A DNA stretch of 64,000 nt from Phenylobacterium sp. RIFCSPHIGHO2_01_FULL_69_31 (GTDB lineage: Bacteria > Pseudomonadota > Alphaproteobacteria > Caulobacterales > Caulobacteraceae). Below, piece by piece: positions 50,539 through 58,794 of the stretch (position 1 is the first letter of the stretch; each line of letters starts with the position of its first letter). The notes below the pieces were generated by a model, which saw only the letters and a list, made by a program, of their open reading frames with translations, was not told the DNA's origin and did not search any database. A program made the position numbers and the translations under genes. The DNA lies in assembly GCF_001824475.1 (NCBI RefSeq), contig NZ_MHXN01000046.1:128690-192689 (forward strand). Reading direction: 5' to 3'.

Positions 50539-51138
50539 GGGAAGTCTCCTTGGGTTTCGGGTCGCGCCTGCCGCGGCCTCGATGGCGAGCCGGAGTCGAG
50601 GTCTTCAGGGTCGCGCCGCAGCCGAAGGCCCGCAGCGTCAGCGTAGGACGGCGGAAAGCGCCGGCTTTCTTGCCTCGCGAGGAATGCGCGTCAGCGCAGG
50701 GGAAGAAAGCCGAAGCCTCCGTTGCGGGGTGAAACGGACCTTGACCCTCTCAGGCCAGGAGAGGCCGCGGGTGGCGGTCTGATCCCACCGGAGATGCCAG
50801 CGAACCGACGCCGAACCAGAGAAGACCGCCCGCCACATCGCGAGCAGGATCCTCACCCACGCCGTAGGTTCCGACGAGGGCCGCGAAGGGACCCCAACCG
50901 CCCGAGACGCCCACGTCGCCGAGCCACCCCACCGCGACGGCCCGGAACCCCACCGCGCCGGACACGCCAGACGCAGCCCCTCCAGGCTCTAGCCCGGCCG
51001 AGACCGGCCGAACCGCAACGGCTCCGCCGTCCTCCGCGCCGCTGCGGGCCAAGGCTGCGGTCCGCCCTCGGGTCCCGTCCTCAAGCACCGCCCATCGGGA
51101 CCGCGGCTGGCGCGGCCCGACGCAAGAGGAGACCTTCC
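50539..51138. other. 600-bp space between divergent DUF736 genes
   Basis: No convincing gene is visible. It contains an imperfect direct repeat (GCGTCAGCGTAGG around 50636, GCGTCAGCGCAGG around 50689), AAAGC/GCTTTC arms near 50657-50671, and CCTCTC...GAGAGG arms near 50745-50763. It must hold both promoters. A structured untranslated leader or an origin-like region cannot be excluded. Confidence 0.35.
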
Positions 51139-51447
51139 ATGATCACGATCGGCACGTTCTCGAAGACCCCGGACGGCGGCTTTCGCGGCGCCATCCGCAC
51201 CCTCAGCCTCAGCCTGAAGACGGTGGAGATCCGCCCCGTGGCGCAGACCGGCGCCAAGGGCCCCAGCTACCGGGTGTTCGCGGGCTCCCTAGAGGTGGGC
51301 GCCGCCTGGACCGTCACCCGGCCAGACAAGCCGGACAGCCTGTCCGTCCGCCTCGACGACCCCAGCTTCCCGACGCCGATCAACGCCCTCCTGGCGCAAA
51401 CGGAAACCGGCTTCGAACTTCGCTGGTCACGACGCAGCCGCCCGTGA
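51139..51447 (+). CDS. DUF736 family protein (paralog)
   Basis: A 102-aa DUF736 protein, ITIGTFSKTPDGGFRGAIRT, ending with SLSVRLDDPSFPTPINALLA. It is clearly homologous to, but considerably diverged from, the protein at 50224-50538, so the duplication is old or the two arrived separately. The ATG at 51139 has AGGAGA upstream. The function is unknown. Confidence 0.9.
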   Translation: MITIGTFSKTPDGGFRGAIRTLSLSLKTVEIRPVAQTGAKGPSYRVFAGSLEVGAAWTVTRPDKPDSLSVRLDDPSFPTPINALLAQTETGFELRWSRRSRP

Positions 51448-51570
51448 CGGCCGCCCGCGGCCCCGGCCACGCCGGGGTCGCACCGAACTCTGGCTCAGGT
51501 GCCAGGAGGTGGAACTGTAGTTTTCACGGAGGCGCGCCAAGCATCGTGACGGCCTTCGCAAGGTCATCAA

Positions 51571-52527
51571 TCACGCTTCGCCCGAGTAGCGCGTAATCCC
51601 GATGTGGACGAAACTGATCCCCTGCCCGCCAGGACCGTCGGGTGGAACGTCCGGTCGCCCGCCGCTTGGAGGCCGCTCAGCGGCCCACCTCCCCCACGTC
51701 CATGGTTGAGGGCTTGCACCATCCGCTGGCGTGATGACGAGGGCGACCTTGTTGTTAAGACGGGGATGCGTCCCGGCGAGGCCCGCCGAATATTTGAAGG
51801 CCAAGGCGCCGGTGACCGTCAACAGTTCATCGACGGTCAATGACCAGTCGTCACCGCGTCCGGTGGCTTCGCGGCCATAGCCAACGCGCCCTTCGGCCAT
51901 ACGCGCCAGGAAGGTCCCCAGCTCGGCGCCCCCAGTGGGCATCGACGACGCCGGTGCCTGCTGGCGCCAATCCGGACTGGGCTGCGGGTGAATCAGGCCG
52001 TAGCGGCCACAGTCGACGGCGGCGCCGGCATAGGAGCAGGTTGAGAAATCCCGCGGGGTCTGTTGGAAGCCCAACGGCAGCGTAAAGCTTGGCCAATTGG
52101 TCAGGAGGTCAAGCTGGACGAGGTCGCCGGCGCTTGACAGCGTCTGCCCGCCTCCGACTTTCGACATCTTGGCTTGGATTAACACGGCCCACCGTCTGGT
52201 GGGCTCTTCCGACGTCAGGTCGTCGACCACCACCAGCAGGTCGGCGAGTTCACAGCTCTTCTTAGCGCCCCTCTTGTAGGAGAAGGTGACCCGCGGCGTC
52301 TGGTGGCAGAAGACGCCGCTCATCTTCACCGAAAGACCATGCGGACGAAGCAACGGCTTCCAGGCTTTAGCGATCTCAGTGACACCATCCAGGACAAAGG
52401 CGGCGACGAAGCCCACCTCTCCGGTGGGCTTCTTTTGTCCCACCGACGTCGCACCCGTCAGCAGCACCTGTTTGATGGCGGTATCGGCGGCGCTCGCGAG
52501 ACTAGGAGTCAAGTGACTTGGGATCAT
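51571..52527 (-). CDS. Predicted PD-(D/E)XK nuclease-like protein
   Basis: About 318 aa, starting at the ATG at 52527 (a longer frame to 52587 is possible). The segment CELADLLVVVDDL followed about 20 residues later by RWAVLIQAKMSK has the D...(E/Q)xK spacing of the PD-(D/E)XK nuclease core, as in restriction-like enzymes. Later parts contain conserved-looking Cys and Trp residues but no second domain I can name. It is divergent from the TIR-like gene at 52733, 205 bp away. A nuclease role in defence is inferred from this motif and the neighbour. Confidence 0.5.
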   Translation of the reverse strand: MIPSHLTPSLASAADTAIKQVLLTGATSVGQKKPTGEVGFVAAFVLDGVTEIAKAWKPLLRPHGLSVKMSGVFCHQTPRVTFSYKRGAKKSCELADLLVVVDDLTSEEPTRRWAVLIQAKMSKVGGGQTLSSAGDLVQLDLLTNWPSFTLPLGFQQTPRDFSTCSYAGAAVDCGRYGLIHPQPSPDWRQQAPASSMPTGGAELGTFLARMAEGRVGYGREATGRGDDWSLTVDELLTVTGALAFKYSAGLAGTHPRLNNKVALVITPADGASPQPWTWGRWAAERPPSGGRPDVPPDGPGGQGISFVHIGITRYSGEA

Positions 52528-52732
52528 AGCGAAGGTTGAACCAGGACATTGCGCGTGACAAGCCGACGCACAACCTAAAGGCGACAAACAGATCGCACGC
52601 CGCTATCGTTGGCGCGCTGGCTCAGGCATCACCAGCGGGGGCATCGAACGGCAACCCAGCGTCACCGTCTTTGCTTAATCTCGGCTCCAACGAACCCGTC
52701 GTTTCCGCCCCCAACTGAGGCAGGGCTCATCC

Positions 52733-54001
52733 ATGAAGGTCTTTTGGTCCTGGCAGAGCGACCGCCCCGCGAAAGTCTGTCGGGATGTAATTCAAGCGGC
52801 GCTGACCCGCGCCCTGGCAGAACTCAGCACTGACCTCGAGCTTGAGCCGAGCGAAGGGCCTGAGCTAGATCACGACACGAAAGGCGCGGCCGGGATGGCC
52901 GACATCGTCGCGACCATTCTGGCCAAGATTAAGGAGGCCGGGGCCTTCGTCGGTGACATCACCACGGTCGGCAAGTCCGACAGCGGTCGTGAACTGGCCA
53001 ACCCCAATGTCCTGATCGAGTTAGGCTGGGCCTTTGCGCACCTCGGTCACGAGCCGATCATCCTGGTCGCCAACAAATCCTACGGCCCCACCAAACCCGA
53101 AAAGCTCCCCTTCGATATTCGTCATCGCCGCGCGGTGATCTTTTACAGCCTGTCCAAGGGGGCTGACGATGACGCCATTGAAGCCGCGACGTCGGGGCTC
53201 GCTGACGAGTTCGCTGAGGCCTTGCGGGCGTCGTTGAAAGCCTGGTTAGCCGCCCAGGCTAGCGATCCCGGACCCGCCGGTCGCCCCAGCCGCGCGAACG
53301 ACCCCGCCGTGTGGTTCAATGTCGGCGCGTCGTTGTCTCATGGGCCGTTCCACGGCGGCGGCGGCCAGACTTCGGTCATCCCCACGGAAGGGCGCCGACT
53401 CTATGCTCGGATCATTCCCGAGCGCTTTGATCGGCCCCCACCGACTGCGCTCCAGGTCCATGAACATGGCTCAGGTGATCTCAGGCCGCTGGGACCTACG
53501 AGCAGCGGCGATGGCGGCCTCAACGGAGACGGGGCGTTACGCTACGCCGTGCCGCCCGATGGGGCCCGCACAACGATTTGGACGGCCGTGCAGTGGTTCA
53601 AAGCGACGGGTGAACTGTGGTCCTTCGACACGTTGCGCCTAGAGGACGGCAAGTTCTTCTTGCCTGCCTGCGTCGCGGACATCACCAGCTTTCTCGGCGC
53701 CGGCATGTGCCTTCTGCGTGAATTTGGTGCAAGCGGTTTGGTCCGGATCGAAGTTGGCGCCGGGGGCCTGCTTGGCAGCGAATGGAACGGTCAGTTCAAT
53801 TACGAGCGTAGCGATGCCCTGATTGATCGCGTGCAGGTCTCACAGGCGCGCAGGGTGTGGGACGTCAATGCCTTCGTCGAATTGCTGACGGAGACGGTGA
53901 ATGGCTTTGCCGAGGCCTACGGGCGTGCGCCACCCCCTTCGGCCGAGATCAGGGCGATGGTTTCCGGCGCTCTTGCCGGACGCGGATCGAGGCTCCGGTA
54001 G
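52733..54001 (+). CDS. TIR-like nucleotide-binding domain protein
   Basis: A 422-aa protein. The N-terminal 180 residues, MKVFWSWQSDRPAKVCRDVI, then GAFVGDITTV and NPNVLIELGWAFAHLG, HEPIILVANKSYG, follow the pattern of TIR-like/predicted nucleotide-binding domains common in bacterial defence proteins, which often cleave NAD or respond to nucleotide signals. The C-terminal 240 residues are of a different, mixed type and may be a sensor domain. No membrane segment is seen. Paired divergently with a nuclease-like gene, it is a candidate defence effector. The function is an inference. Confidence 0.65.
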   Translation: MKVFWSWQSDRPAKVCRDVIQAALTRALAELSTDLELEPSEGPELDHDTKGAAGMADIVATILAKIKEAGAFVGDITTVGKSDSGRELANPNVLIELGWAFAHLGHEPIILVANKSYGPTKPEKLPFDIRHRRAVIFYSLSKGADDDAIEAATSGLADEFAEALRASLKAWLAAQASDPGPAGRPSRANDPAVWFNVGASLSHGPFHGGGGQTSVIPTEGRRLYARIIPERFDRPPPTALQVHEHGSGDLRPLGPTSSGDGGLNGDGALRYAVPPDGARTTIWTAVQWFKATGELWSFDTLRLEDGKFFLPACVADITSFLGAGMCLLREFGASGLVRIEVGAGGLLGSEWNGQFNYERSDALIDRVQVSQARRVWDVNAFVELLTETVNGFAEAYGRAPPPSAEIRAMVSGALAGRGSRLR

Positions 54002-54201
54002 CGCGGCTGCACACACCTTCAGGCGTCGGCCCGCCGCCATGACATCGGCGTTCTGATCCGAGCGTCATCGCCCACGAAGCAGTTCGGCCCGGGAGGTTTG
54101 AGGATTGACGCACCCGGGTCGCCCACACAGCGGTACGCACCGCGCATAGGATCTTGTGTCGGTGAGAGGCGGGCTTGCTGACCCTCCAGCGACGCGCCCA
54201 G

Positions 54202-54459
54202 TCACCGGCGCCCCCGCGACCTGGGCGGCGGGCCGGACATCCCCTGCTGCTTCCGCCGCGCCTGAGCTCGCTCCGCTTCCCGAAAAGCTTCGCCTGCGCC
54301 TTTGGGGTCCAAGCACCACCAGACGCACCAGGCGATGGCGCCGACAACAACCCCCCCGCCGATGACGACCGGAACGGCGACCGCCCAAACAAGCCCGCCA
54401 ATCCACAGCACGGAAGAGAGGAGCAGAAACGCGAGCACGATGAGGGCGACGATTGGCAT
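54202..54459 (-). CDS. Small two-helix membrane protein
   Basis: An 85-aa protein with two adjacent transmembrane helices (VALIVLAFLLLSSVLWIGGL and WAVAVPVVIGGGVVVGAIAW) and a basic cytoplasmic tail (AFREAERAQARRKQQG). The gene has no clear ribosome site. No family is recognised. It stands alone between the TIR-like gene and the small SOS-type operon. Confidence 0.5.
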   Translation of the reverse strand: MPIVALIVLAFLLLSSVLWIGGLVWAVAVPVVIGGGVVVGAIAWCVWWCLDPKGAGEAFREAERAQARRKQQGMSGPPPRSRGRR

Positions 54460-54531
54460 CCTTGCTCATACCACGGCTGCTCCGCGATCGGTTAAGCCGC
54501 TCGTCACGGTCCAACGGCTATGGTCCATCGC

Positions 54532-54546
54532 GTTCAGTCCAGGTTC
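54532..54546. promoter_or_regulatory. LexA-type box upstream of a small-gene operon
   Basis: GTTC-AGTCCAG-GTTC is a perfect match to the alphaproteobacterial SOS box (GTTC-N7-GTTC), ending 14 bp before the first ATG of the three-gene unit at 54561-55371. Confidence 0.6.
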
Positions 54547-54560
54547 GGAAAAATCGCCCT

Positions 54561-54734
54561 ATGTCCATTCTTAGAGACCGCGCCGCGCTTCCGTTGATCA
54601 GCCGCTTCCGGCCGAAGCCGGCGACGCCAAGCCCGTCGATCCGCGGCCCATCGATCTACAGCGCCATCCACGATGTCTGGCAGGCCGCGGCGGCGCACAA
54701 TGCCGGCGCGGCCGCGACCGACCGTTGGCGATGA
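54561..54734 (+). CDS. Small protein, first gene of predicted SOS operon
   Basis: A 57-aa soluble protein: a Pro/Arg-rich first half (LPLISRFRPKPATPSPSI) and a helical second half (IYSAIHDVWQAAAAHNAGAA). There is no membrane segment, so it differs from the known small Caulobacter division inhibitors SidA and DidA. It is supported as a gene by the LexA box just upstream and by the ATGA overlap with the next gene. No good ribosome site precedes the ATG, and translation might be leaderless or nearly so. Confidence 0.5.
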   Translation: MSILRDRAALPLISRFRPKPATPSPSIRGPSIYSAIHDVWQAAAAHNAGAAATDRWR

Positions 54735-54988
54735 TCCCGAAGGCCTACACTGTCTACGCCATGCCGGCGTCTCGGCGGGTGACGCTCCACCGTGACGGCT
54801 GCCGCGCATGGGGCAAGACGATTACCGCCCGCTTTGACAACTGGCAGCTGCCCCGCCTGCACACCGGGCTCAGCCTGGCCAAGGCTTGGCAGGTCGCCGA
54901 CGAGGAGCGAAAGACCCTTGGAGCGCGCACCGTGAACGCCTGCGGGCGCTGCCTGCCCGAGCCGCGGCCCGCGCCCGCGAAAGTGTGA
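54731..54988 (+). CDS. Small protein, second gene of predicted SOS operon
   Basis: An 85-aa protein (IPKAYTVYAMPASRRVTLHR, then DGCRAWGKTITARFDNWQLP and VNACGRCLPEPRPA). One Cys in the middle and a CGRC motif near the end hint at a metal or redox site. It overlaps both neighbours by 4 nt (ATGA at the start, GTGA at the end). No family is recognised. Confidence 0.55.
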   Translation: MIPKAYTVYAMPASRRVTLHRDGCRAWGKTITARFDNWQLPRLHTGLSLAKAWQVADEERKTLGARTVNACGRCLPEPRPAPAKV

Positions 54989-55371
54989 TCAAGACTCGAT
55001 CTGCACCCTTCGAACAGCAAGCGGGCGCTGACGACCGCCACCAGCAACAAACAGACCTTTTCAGCGATGGTAAAAGCCGACAACCAGCTTTGCCGATGCC
55101 CGCGTGCGCCGAATCGAGGATTTGCTCGGCGGAGTTTCGCCTAGACGAGCAGTTGCGGCGCGGCAGGCGTCGACGCATGACGCTGAGCGATCGCCGCGAC
55201 CGCGGCCTGTCGCCATCCAACCCGTCGGCCCGCCGAAGAAAATCGGAAAAATTGCATCTACTCGGCCTTTTCGAAGGCCATCCACTTGAGCTGAAGTCTA
55301 AGCTGGCCGCCTACCGGGGCCGGCGGGCGCTGGAGACCCGTGATCTGGACCCGCGTTCGCCGAAGCACTGA
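54985..55371 (+). CDS. Basic protein, third gene of predicted SOS operon
   Basis: A 128-aa protein from the GTG at 54985, which overlaps the previous stop (GTGA). It contains a Gln/Asp-rich stretch (DDRHQQQTDLF), an Arg cluster (LRRGRRRRMTLSD) and a C-terminal helix (LLGLFEGHPLELKSKLAAYR). It is probably DNA- or RNA-binding by composition alone. The frame is open further upstream, but that part lies within the second gene. Confidence 0.4.
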   Translation: MIKTRSAPFEQQAGADDRHQQQTDLFSDGKSRQPALPMPACAESRICSAEFRLDEQLRRGRRRRMTLSDRRDRGLSPSNPSARRRKSEKLHLLGLFEGHPLELKSKLAAYRGRRALETRDLDPRSPKH

Positions 55372-55499
55372 CCTCCGGAACGGTGATGCTGTCAGCCTCA
55401 GCTTAAGACCTTCAGCGACGTCTCGGGGAAGCCATGCAATACCGGATCGCTGCGCGAATTACGCAGACTGTAGATAACGGGCACAAGTACTGCATTATC

Positions 55500-55614
55500 T
55501 TGACTATACTTCAATCTAATGTATAATGGACGGTAGAGGCGTGTTGGATATTTTCGGATTTACTGACGCGGTGAGGGGCTGTAGACGAAAAAGGCGGCCC
55601 TGAGTGGGGCCGCC
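55500..55614 (+). ncRNA. Candidate small RNA in a 357-bp gene-free stretch
   Basis: TTGACT (55500-55505), a 16-bp spacer and TATAAT (55522-55527) form a nearly ideal sigma-70 promoter, rare in this GC-rich DNA. About 65 bp further is a hairpin, GGCGGCCC (55593-55600) with GGGCCGCC (55607-55614). No ORF of quality lies between, so an RNA of about 80 nt starting near 55534 is possible. The hairpin has its T-run on the minus strand, which weakens this. The promoter could instead serve the gene at 55729. The rest of 55372-55728 shows nothing. Confidence 0.4.
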
Positions 55615-55728
55615 TCCTCGTCACGGCAGCCGCGGGCCTGCAGTGATGGCCGCGCTGTGTCGTGCACTCGCAACGGACGCATAGCCCGGTACCCAGGGGT
55701 CATTCAAGTCCCGCCGGAGTAGTGAGCT

Positions 55729-55911
55729 ATGTCTAAACCACCGCTGAAGCCGGGCACCCCCGCGCCGCGTTCGGGCCAATACGAGCGCGTTGGACCGCGT
55801 GGGGGAGGCACCGGAACAGAGGTCACGTCCACGCGGGGCAAGCCCCTGCCGCCGACGCGTGAACCGGGCCAGGGTTACCGATTGGTCGACCCAACCAAGC
55901 ACAAGCGTTAA
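55729..55911 (+). CDS. Small YjzC-like protein
   Basis: A 60-aa hydrophilic protein (PPLKPGTPAPRSGQYERVGP, then TEVTSTRGKPLPPTREPGQG) resembling the YjzC-type small proteins, with a PG-x-APxSG-Y start and a basic end (PTKHKR). The function is unknown. The ATG has GGAG about 9 nt upstream and a strong terminator lies 35 nt past the stop. A consensus sigma-70 promoter is found about 200 bp upstream. Confidence 0.7.
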   Translation: MSKPPLKPGTPAPRSGQYERVGPRGGGTGTEVTSTRGKPLPPTREPGQGYRLVDPTKHKR

Positions 55912-55945
55912 ACCGCGACGTGTGATCGCCTAGGTGCTCATAGCG

Positions 55946-55975
55946 AGGCGGCCTGCGGACCTCCGCAGGCCGCCT
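55946..55975 (+). terminator. Intrinsic terminator after the 60-aa gene
   Basis: AGGCGGCCTGCGGA and its full complement form a 14-bp stem around a 2-nt turn, followed by TTTG. It works best for the plus-strand gene upstream. The 56153 gene on the other strand ends 180 bp away. Confidence 0.85.
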
Positions 55976-56152
55976 TTTGTATTGCTGCTGGCGCATTGAA
56001 GAGCCGAAGCGGTCGCCCAGACACGACCGCGGGGGCCGTAGCGCGACGTTCTATCAACCGCAGAGGCTAACGATCCGCGGCCAGCGCGGCGTCCCGCAGT
56101 CGCGTAAACCGGGTCGCGCACCCTGGCTCGGCGCAGCAGGCCTGAACGGCGC

Positions 56153-56626
56153 TTAGGCGGCAACCTGTGTCGCCTCGTCGATCAGCAGCAGGTAGTCACG
56201 TAGGAACTCGTCAACACTGGCCGGCTTGGTCTCGCGCTGCTCGGCCAAGAACTCGTAACCGCCGCTCGCATAGCCGTTCAGCGCCCTAAAACCTTCTTCG
56301 GTCAGGTTGCTCGGGCTATTCGGCGATACCAGGCGCTTGAAGACATCGCGCACTGCGGCCTTCTCTTCGAACCCGATGCCGTTGCGGCGTAGCTCCGCAA
56401 TCACCAACAGTCCGATCATCAAACGTTGCGCCGGGCGATAGTCCTCGACGAAGTAGTCGACCATCTCCCGGGTCGCGAGGCCGAGCTTGGCCGCATCCGT
56501 CGCCCGGCCGCTTGCCAAGCCCGCCATTGCGCAGAAGTAGTAGAGGTCGAACTTCGTCTTGATCGGCTCGCGGCCGTCAAGCTCAGCGAACCACTTCTCG
56601 GCGTCAGTGCGCAGCCTGAACGACAC
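56153..56626 (-). CDS. 157-aa protein, last gene of the defence-like operon
   Basis: A soluble, mostly helical protein (FRLRTDAEKWFAELDGREPI, then KTKFDLYYFCAMAGLASGR and LMIGLLVIAELRRNGIGFEE). Its position after a DndD-like ATPase recalls DndE, which also follows DndD and is a small DNA-related protein, but the sequence is longer and I cannot claim homology. It overlaps the ATPase gene by 23 nt. It is probably a subunit of the same machine. Confidence 0.7.
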   Translation of the reverse strand: MSFRLRTDAEKWFAELDGREPIKTKFDLYYFCAMAGLASGRATDAAKLGLATREMVDYFVEDYRPAQRLMIGLLVIAELRRNGIGFEEKAAVRDVFKRLVSPNSPSNLTEEGFRALNGYASGGYEFLAEQRETKPASVDEFLRDYLLLIDEATQVAA

Positions 56627-58613
56627 CGGCGCCCTCCTCTTCTTCCTTGACGTCGAAGCGATAGAAATAGTCGCGGTCGGTCACCAGCATCGCGTTGCTC
56701 GTCTCAACGAAACGGCCAGGCGGCAGGTTCTTCATCAATCGGGCGGTGCCCTCGGTCTTGCGGAACAGGGTGATGAAGGCGACATCTTCGGCCGCGGTCT
56801 CCAGCGTCTCGACGAAGCCGGCTCGCTCGGTGTTGATCGTGAAACCCACGAACTGGCTGCAGAGCTCTGGAATCAGGCGGCCCACCCGGCGCCGCACGCC
56901 CTCGTCGATCTGGTTGGCCGGGCTGTCCACGATCAGCGGGAAGTCGTTGTTGCCGCGGTGGAGCACCTCCATCAGGAAGGTGTAGCCCACCGACAGCGTC
57001 TGGCCCTTGCTGGCTTCATCCTGACCTTGGAGCCGCAACGCGCCGTCGATGCGTTCGATCTGCAGCGGGTCATTGACCAGGATGGTCTGCAGACGTGCAT
57101 TGGATTGGGCCAGCAGCTCCGCCTTGATCTGAGTACGGGCGCGATGCGCCGCCTTCGACAGGATCGACTGGATGATTTCGGTCTGGGCCTTCAGGCGCAC
57201 GGTTTGCGTGATGTCGGCGATCCGGCCCGCGACTTCCTTGATGCGCTTCTGGATCTGGCTCACCGAGCGCAGCTGGTCGTCGGGCGTATCGGGCTCCCCC
57301 GGGCCCTCGATCTCGGCGATGAGAGCCTCACAGTTCACGTATTCCCCGGTGGCGGCGTCCAGCCGCGCTTCCCAAGCCTCGAGCTCGGTGTCGCCACCGT
57401 CGATCAGCTGCTGCTTCAACGCCCGCACGCGTCCGGCGGCGTCCACCTCTTCGCGCGCCGCCTTCCCCAGAGATTTGGCGAGGTTGGTGACGCGGACATG
57501 CCCGGCGCCTTCCTCTTCCGGCTTGGCCGCCAACGTTTCGATGTCGCGCTTCAACGCATTGATGATCCCGGCGTCCTCGGAGTCGAGGTACCGCTTCGCT
57601 TCGGTCTTGATGTGGTCTTGCGCCTCGTGATCCATCGGGCGCCCGCAGATGCACAGCTTCTCGCGGACAAGCTCCTCGAAGAACTGCGCCGAGGTGTTCT
57701 CAGGCAGCTTCAAGCGGTCGAGATTGTCCCGTAGCGCCTCCAGGTCCTCGGCGAGTTTCGGGTGCAGGGCGTGCGGCAGTCGCATGGCGGCCATCAAGGC
57801 CGTGCTCGCCGTATCGACGCCCCCCTTGGAGGTAATCAGGTCCTTTTCGGCGGCGATGAACTGCTCTCGCACGGCGGCGACCCGACCGACGTGATCTTTG
57901 ATTTTCTGCTCGAGGTCCTCCATCTCGCTGCCGAGCTTGCCAAGCTTCGCCTTGGCGTCGGCCAAGCCGCTCTGAAGGGTCTTTTCACGCTTCCGGAGTT
58001 GGGTGAGCGTATCCTGGGCCTTGGTCAGACCGGTCGAGGTCTTGGCAGTCTGGTTCTTGGTTGCCCGCTCCCAGTAGTCGCCGGTGAAATCCGAGACCGC
58101 GTCCAAGAGATAGAGCTGGCAGAGGGCGTCCACCGCTCGGTCCGCCTCGGTCTTGCGCGGATCCAGGAGACGGCTCGCAAGCTCGCCGTCGAATATGAAC
58201 AGACTCAGAAACTGCTCGGTCAGGAACCGATGGATCTGGGGCGGCACATGGTGCTTCGGCACCACCCCGCCGCTACCAGGATTGGTGGTCTTGTAGCTCG
58301 TCTGACCCGTCTCGTAGTCCAAGACCAACTCGATCGAGAACGGCTTGCCGTCCAAGAGCAGCGTCACCTTGAATGCCCCCGACGGGGTTGGATCATCCCG
58401 CCGGCGGAAACCTTTCACCCGCTCGGCCGACCAGTGCTGGGCCGCCCCGCTCAAGGTTGCGTTCAGGAGATCCAGGGTCGTGGTCTTGCCGGTGCCGTTG
58501 GGCATTTGGATCAGCGCCACCTTCGGCACTCCGCCGTCCGGCTTGCGCAGGTTGATCTCCACGTCGGGACAGCGCAGGCCCGAACTGGTCCAGCCGGCCA
58601 GATCAATTCGCAT
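56604..58613 (-). CDS. DndD/SMC-like zinc-hook ATPase
   Basis: A 669-aa ABC-type ATPase of the Rad50/SMC group. Walker A is ALIQMPNGTGKTTTLDLL (Lys43). SLFIFDGELASRLLD is like the segment found in DndD. Two coiled-coil arms flank a CICGRP zinc hook at about residues 321-326. The signature region SKGQTLSVGYTFLMEVL and Walker B DFPLIVDSPANQIDE lie near residue 560. Such proteins sense DNA ends or modifications and drive nucleases. It is in one overlapping operon with a PLD-helicase and a sigma-like protein. None of the DndA, B or C modification genes are in the window. Confidence 0.85.
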   Translation of the reverse strand: MRIDLAGWTSSGLRCPDVEINLRKPDGGVPKVALIQMPNGTGKTTTLDLLNATLSGAAQHWSAERVKGFRRRDDPTPSGAFKVTLLLDGKPFSIELVLDYETGQTSYKTTNPGSGGVVPKHHVPPQIHRFLTEQFLSLFIFDGELASRLLDPRKTEADRAVDALCQLYLLDAVSDFTGDYWERATKNQTAKTSTGLTKAQDTLTQLRKREKTLQSGLADAKAKLGKLGSEMEDLEQKIKDHVGRVAAVREQFIAAEKDLITSKGGVDTASTALMAAMRLPHALHPKLAEDLEALRDNLDRLKLPENTSAQFFEELVREKLCICGRPMDHEAQDHIKTEAKRYLDSEDAGIINALKRDIETLAAKPEEEGAGHVRVTNLAKSLGKAAREEVDAAGRVRALKQQLIDGGDTELEAWEARLDAATGEYVNCEALIAEIEGPGEPDTPDDQLRSVSQIQKRIKEVAGRIADITQTVRLKAQTEIIQSILSKAAHRARTQIKAELLAQSNARLQTILVNDPLQIERIDGALRLQGQDEASKGQTLSVGYTFLMEVLHRGNNDFPLIVDSPANQIDEGVRRRVGRLIPELCSQFVGFTINTERAGFVETLETAAEDVAFITLFRKTEGTARLMKNLPPGRFVETSNAMLVTDRDYFYRFDVKEEEEGAGVVQAAH

Positions 58614-58794
58614 CGGCCACCTTCACGCTCAGGGCATCATGCACGTTCTTGAGGAAGTGGGTGTTCTCGTCCCGCGTGGGCTCGCTCGTGCTGGTCTGGT
58701 TCAGCCAGGCGATCAGCCGTTGCGCCACCTGCGGCGGCTGCCCTTCCTCAGCGACCACCGCCTGGAGGGCCTCTACGAGCGCTGGATCAAGCAT
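58603..58794 (-). CDS. 63-aa operon protein
   Basis: A 63-aa helical protein (DPALVEALQAVVAEEGQPPQ, then RLIAWLNQTSTSEPTRDENT). It is acidic and soluble, with no motif. It overlaps the helicase gene by 8 nt and the ATPase gene by 11 nt, so it must be translated with them; this strict arrangement argues for a small bridging subunit or regulator. Confidence 0.65.
   Translation of the reverse strand: MLDPALVEALQAVVAEEGQPPQVAQRLIAWLNQTSTSEPTRDENTHFLKNVHDALSVKVADAN

Noticed and set aside
56604..58613. A Dnd phosphorothioation system
   Set aside because: The ATPase is DndD-like, but no DndA cysteine desulfurase, DndB or DndC (PAPS reductase-like) gene is present, and the neighbours are different. 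The modification itself is not supported.
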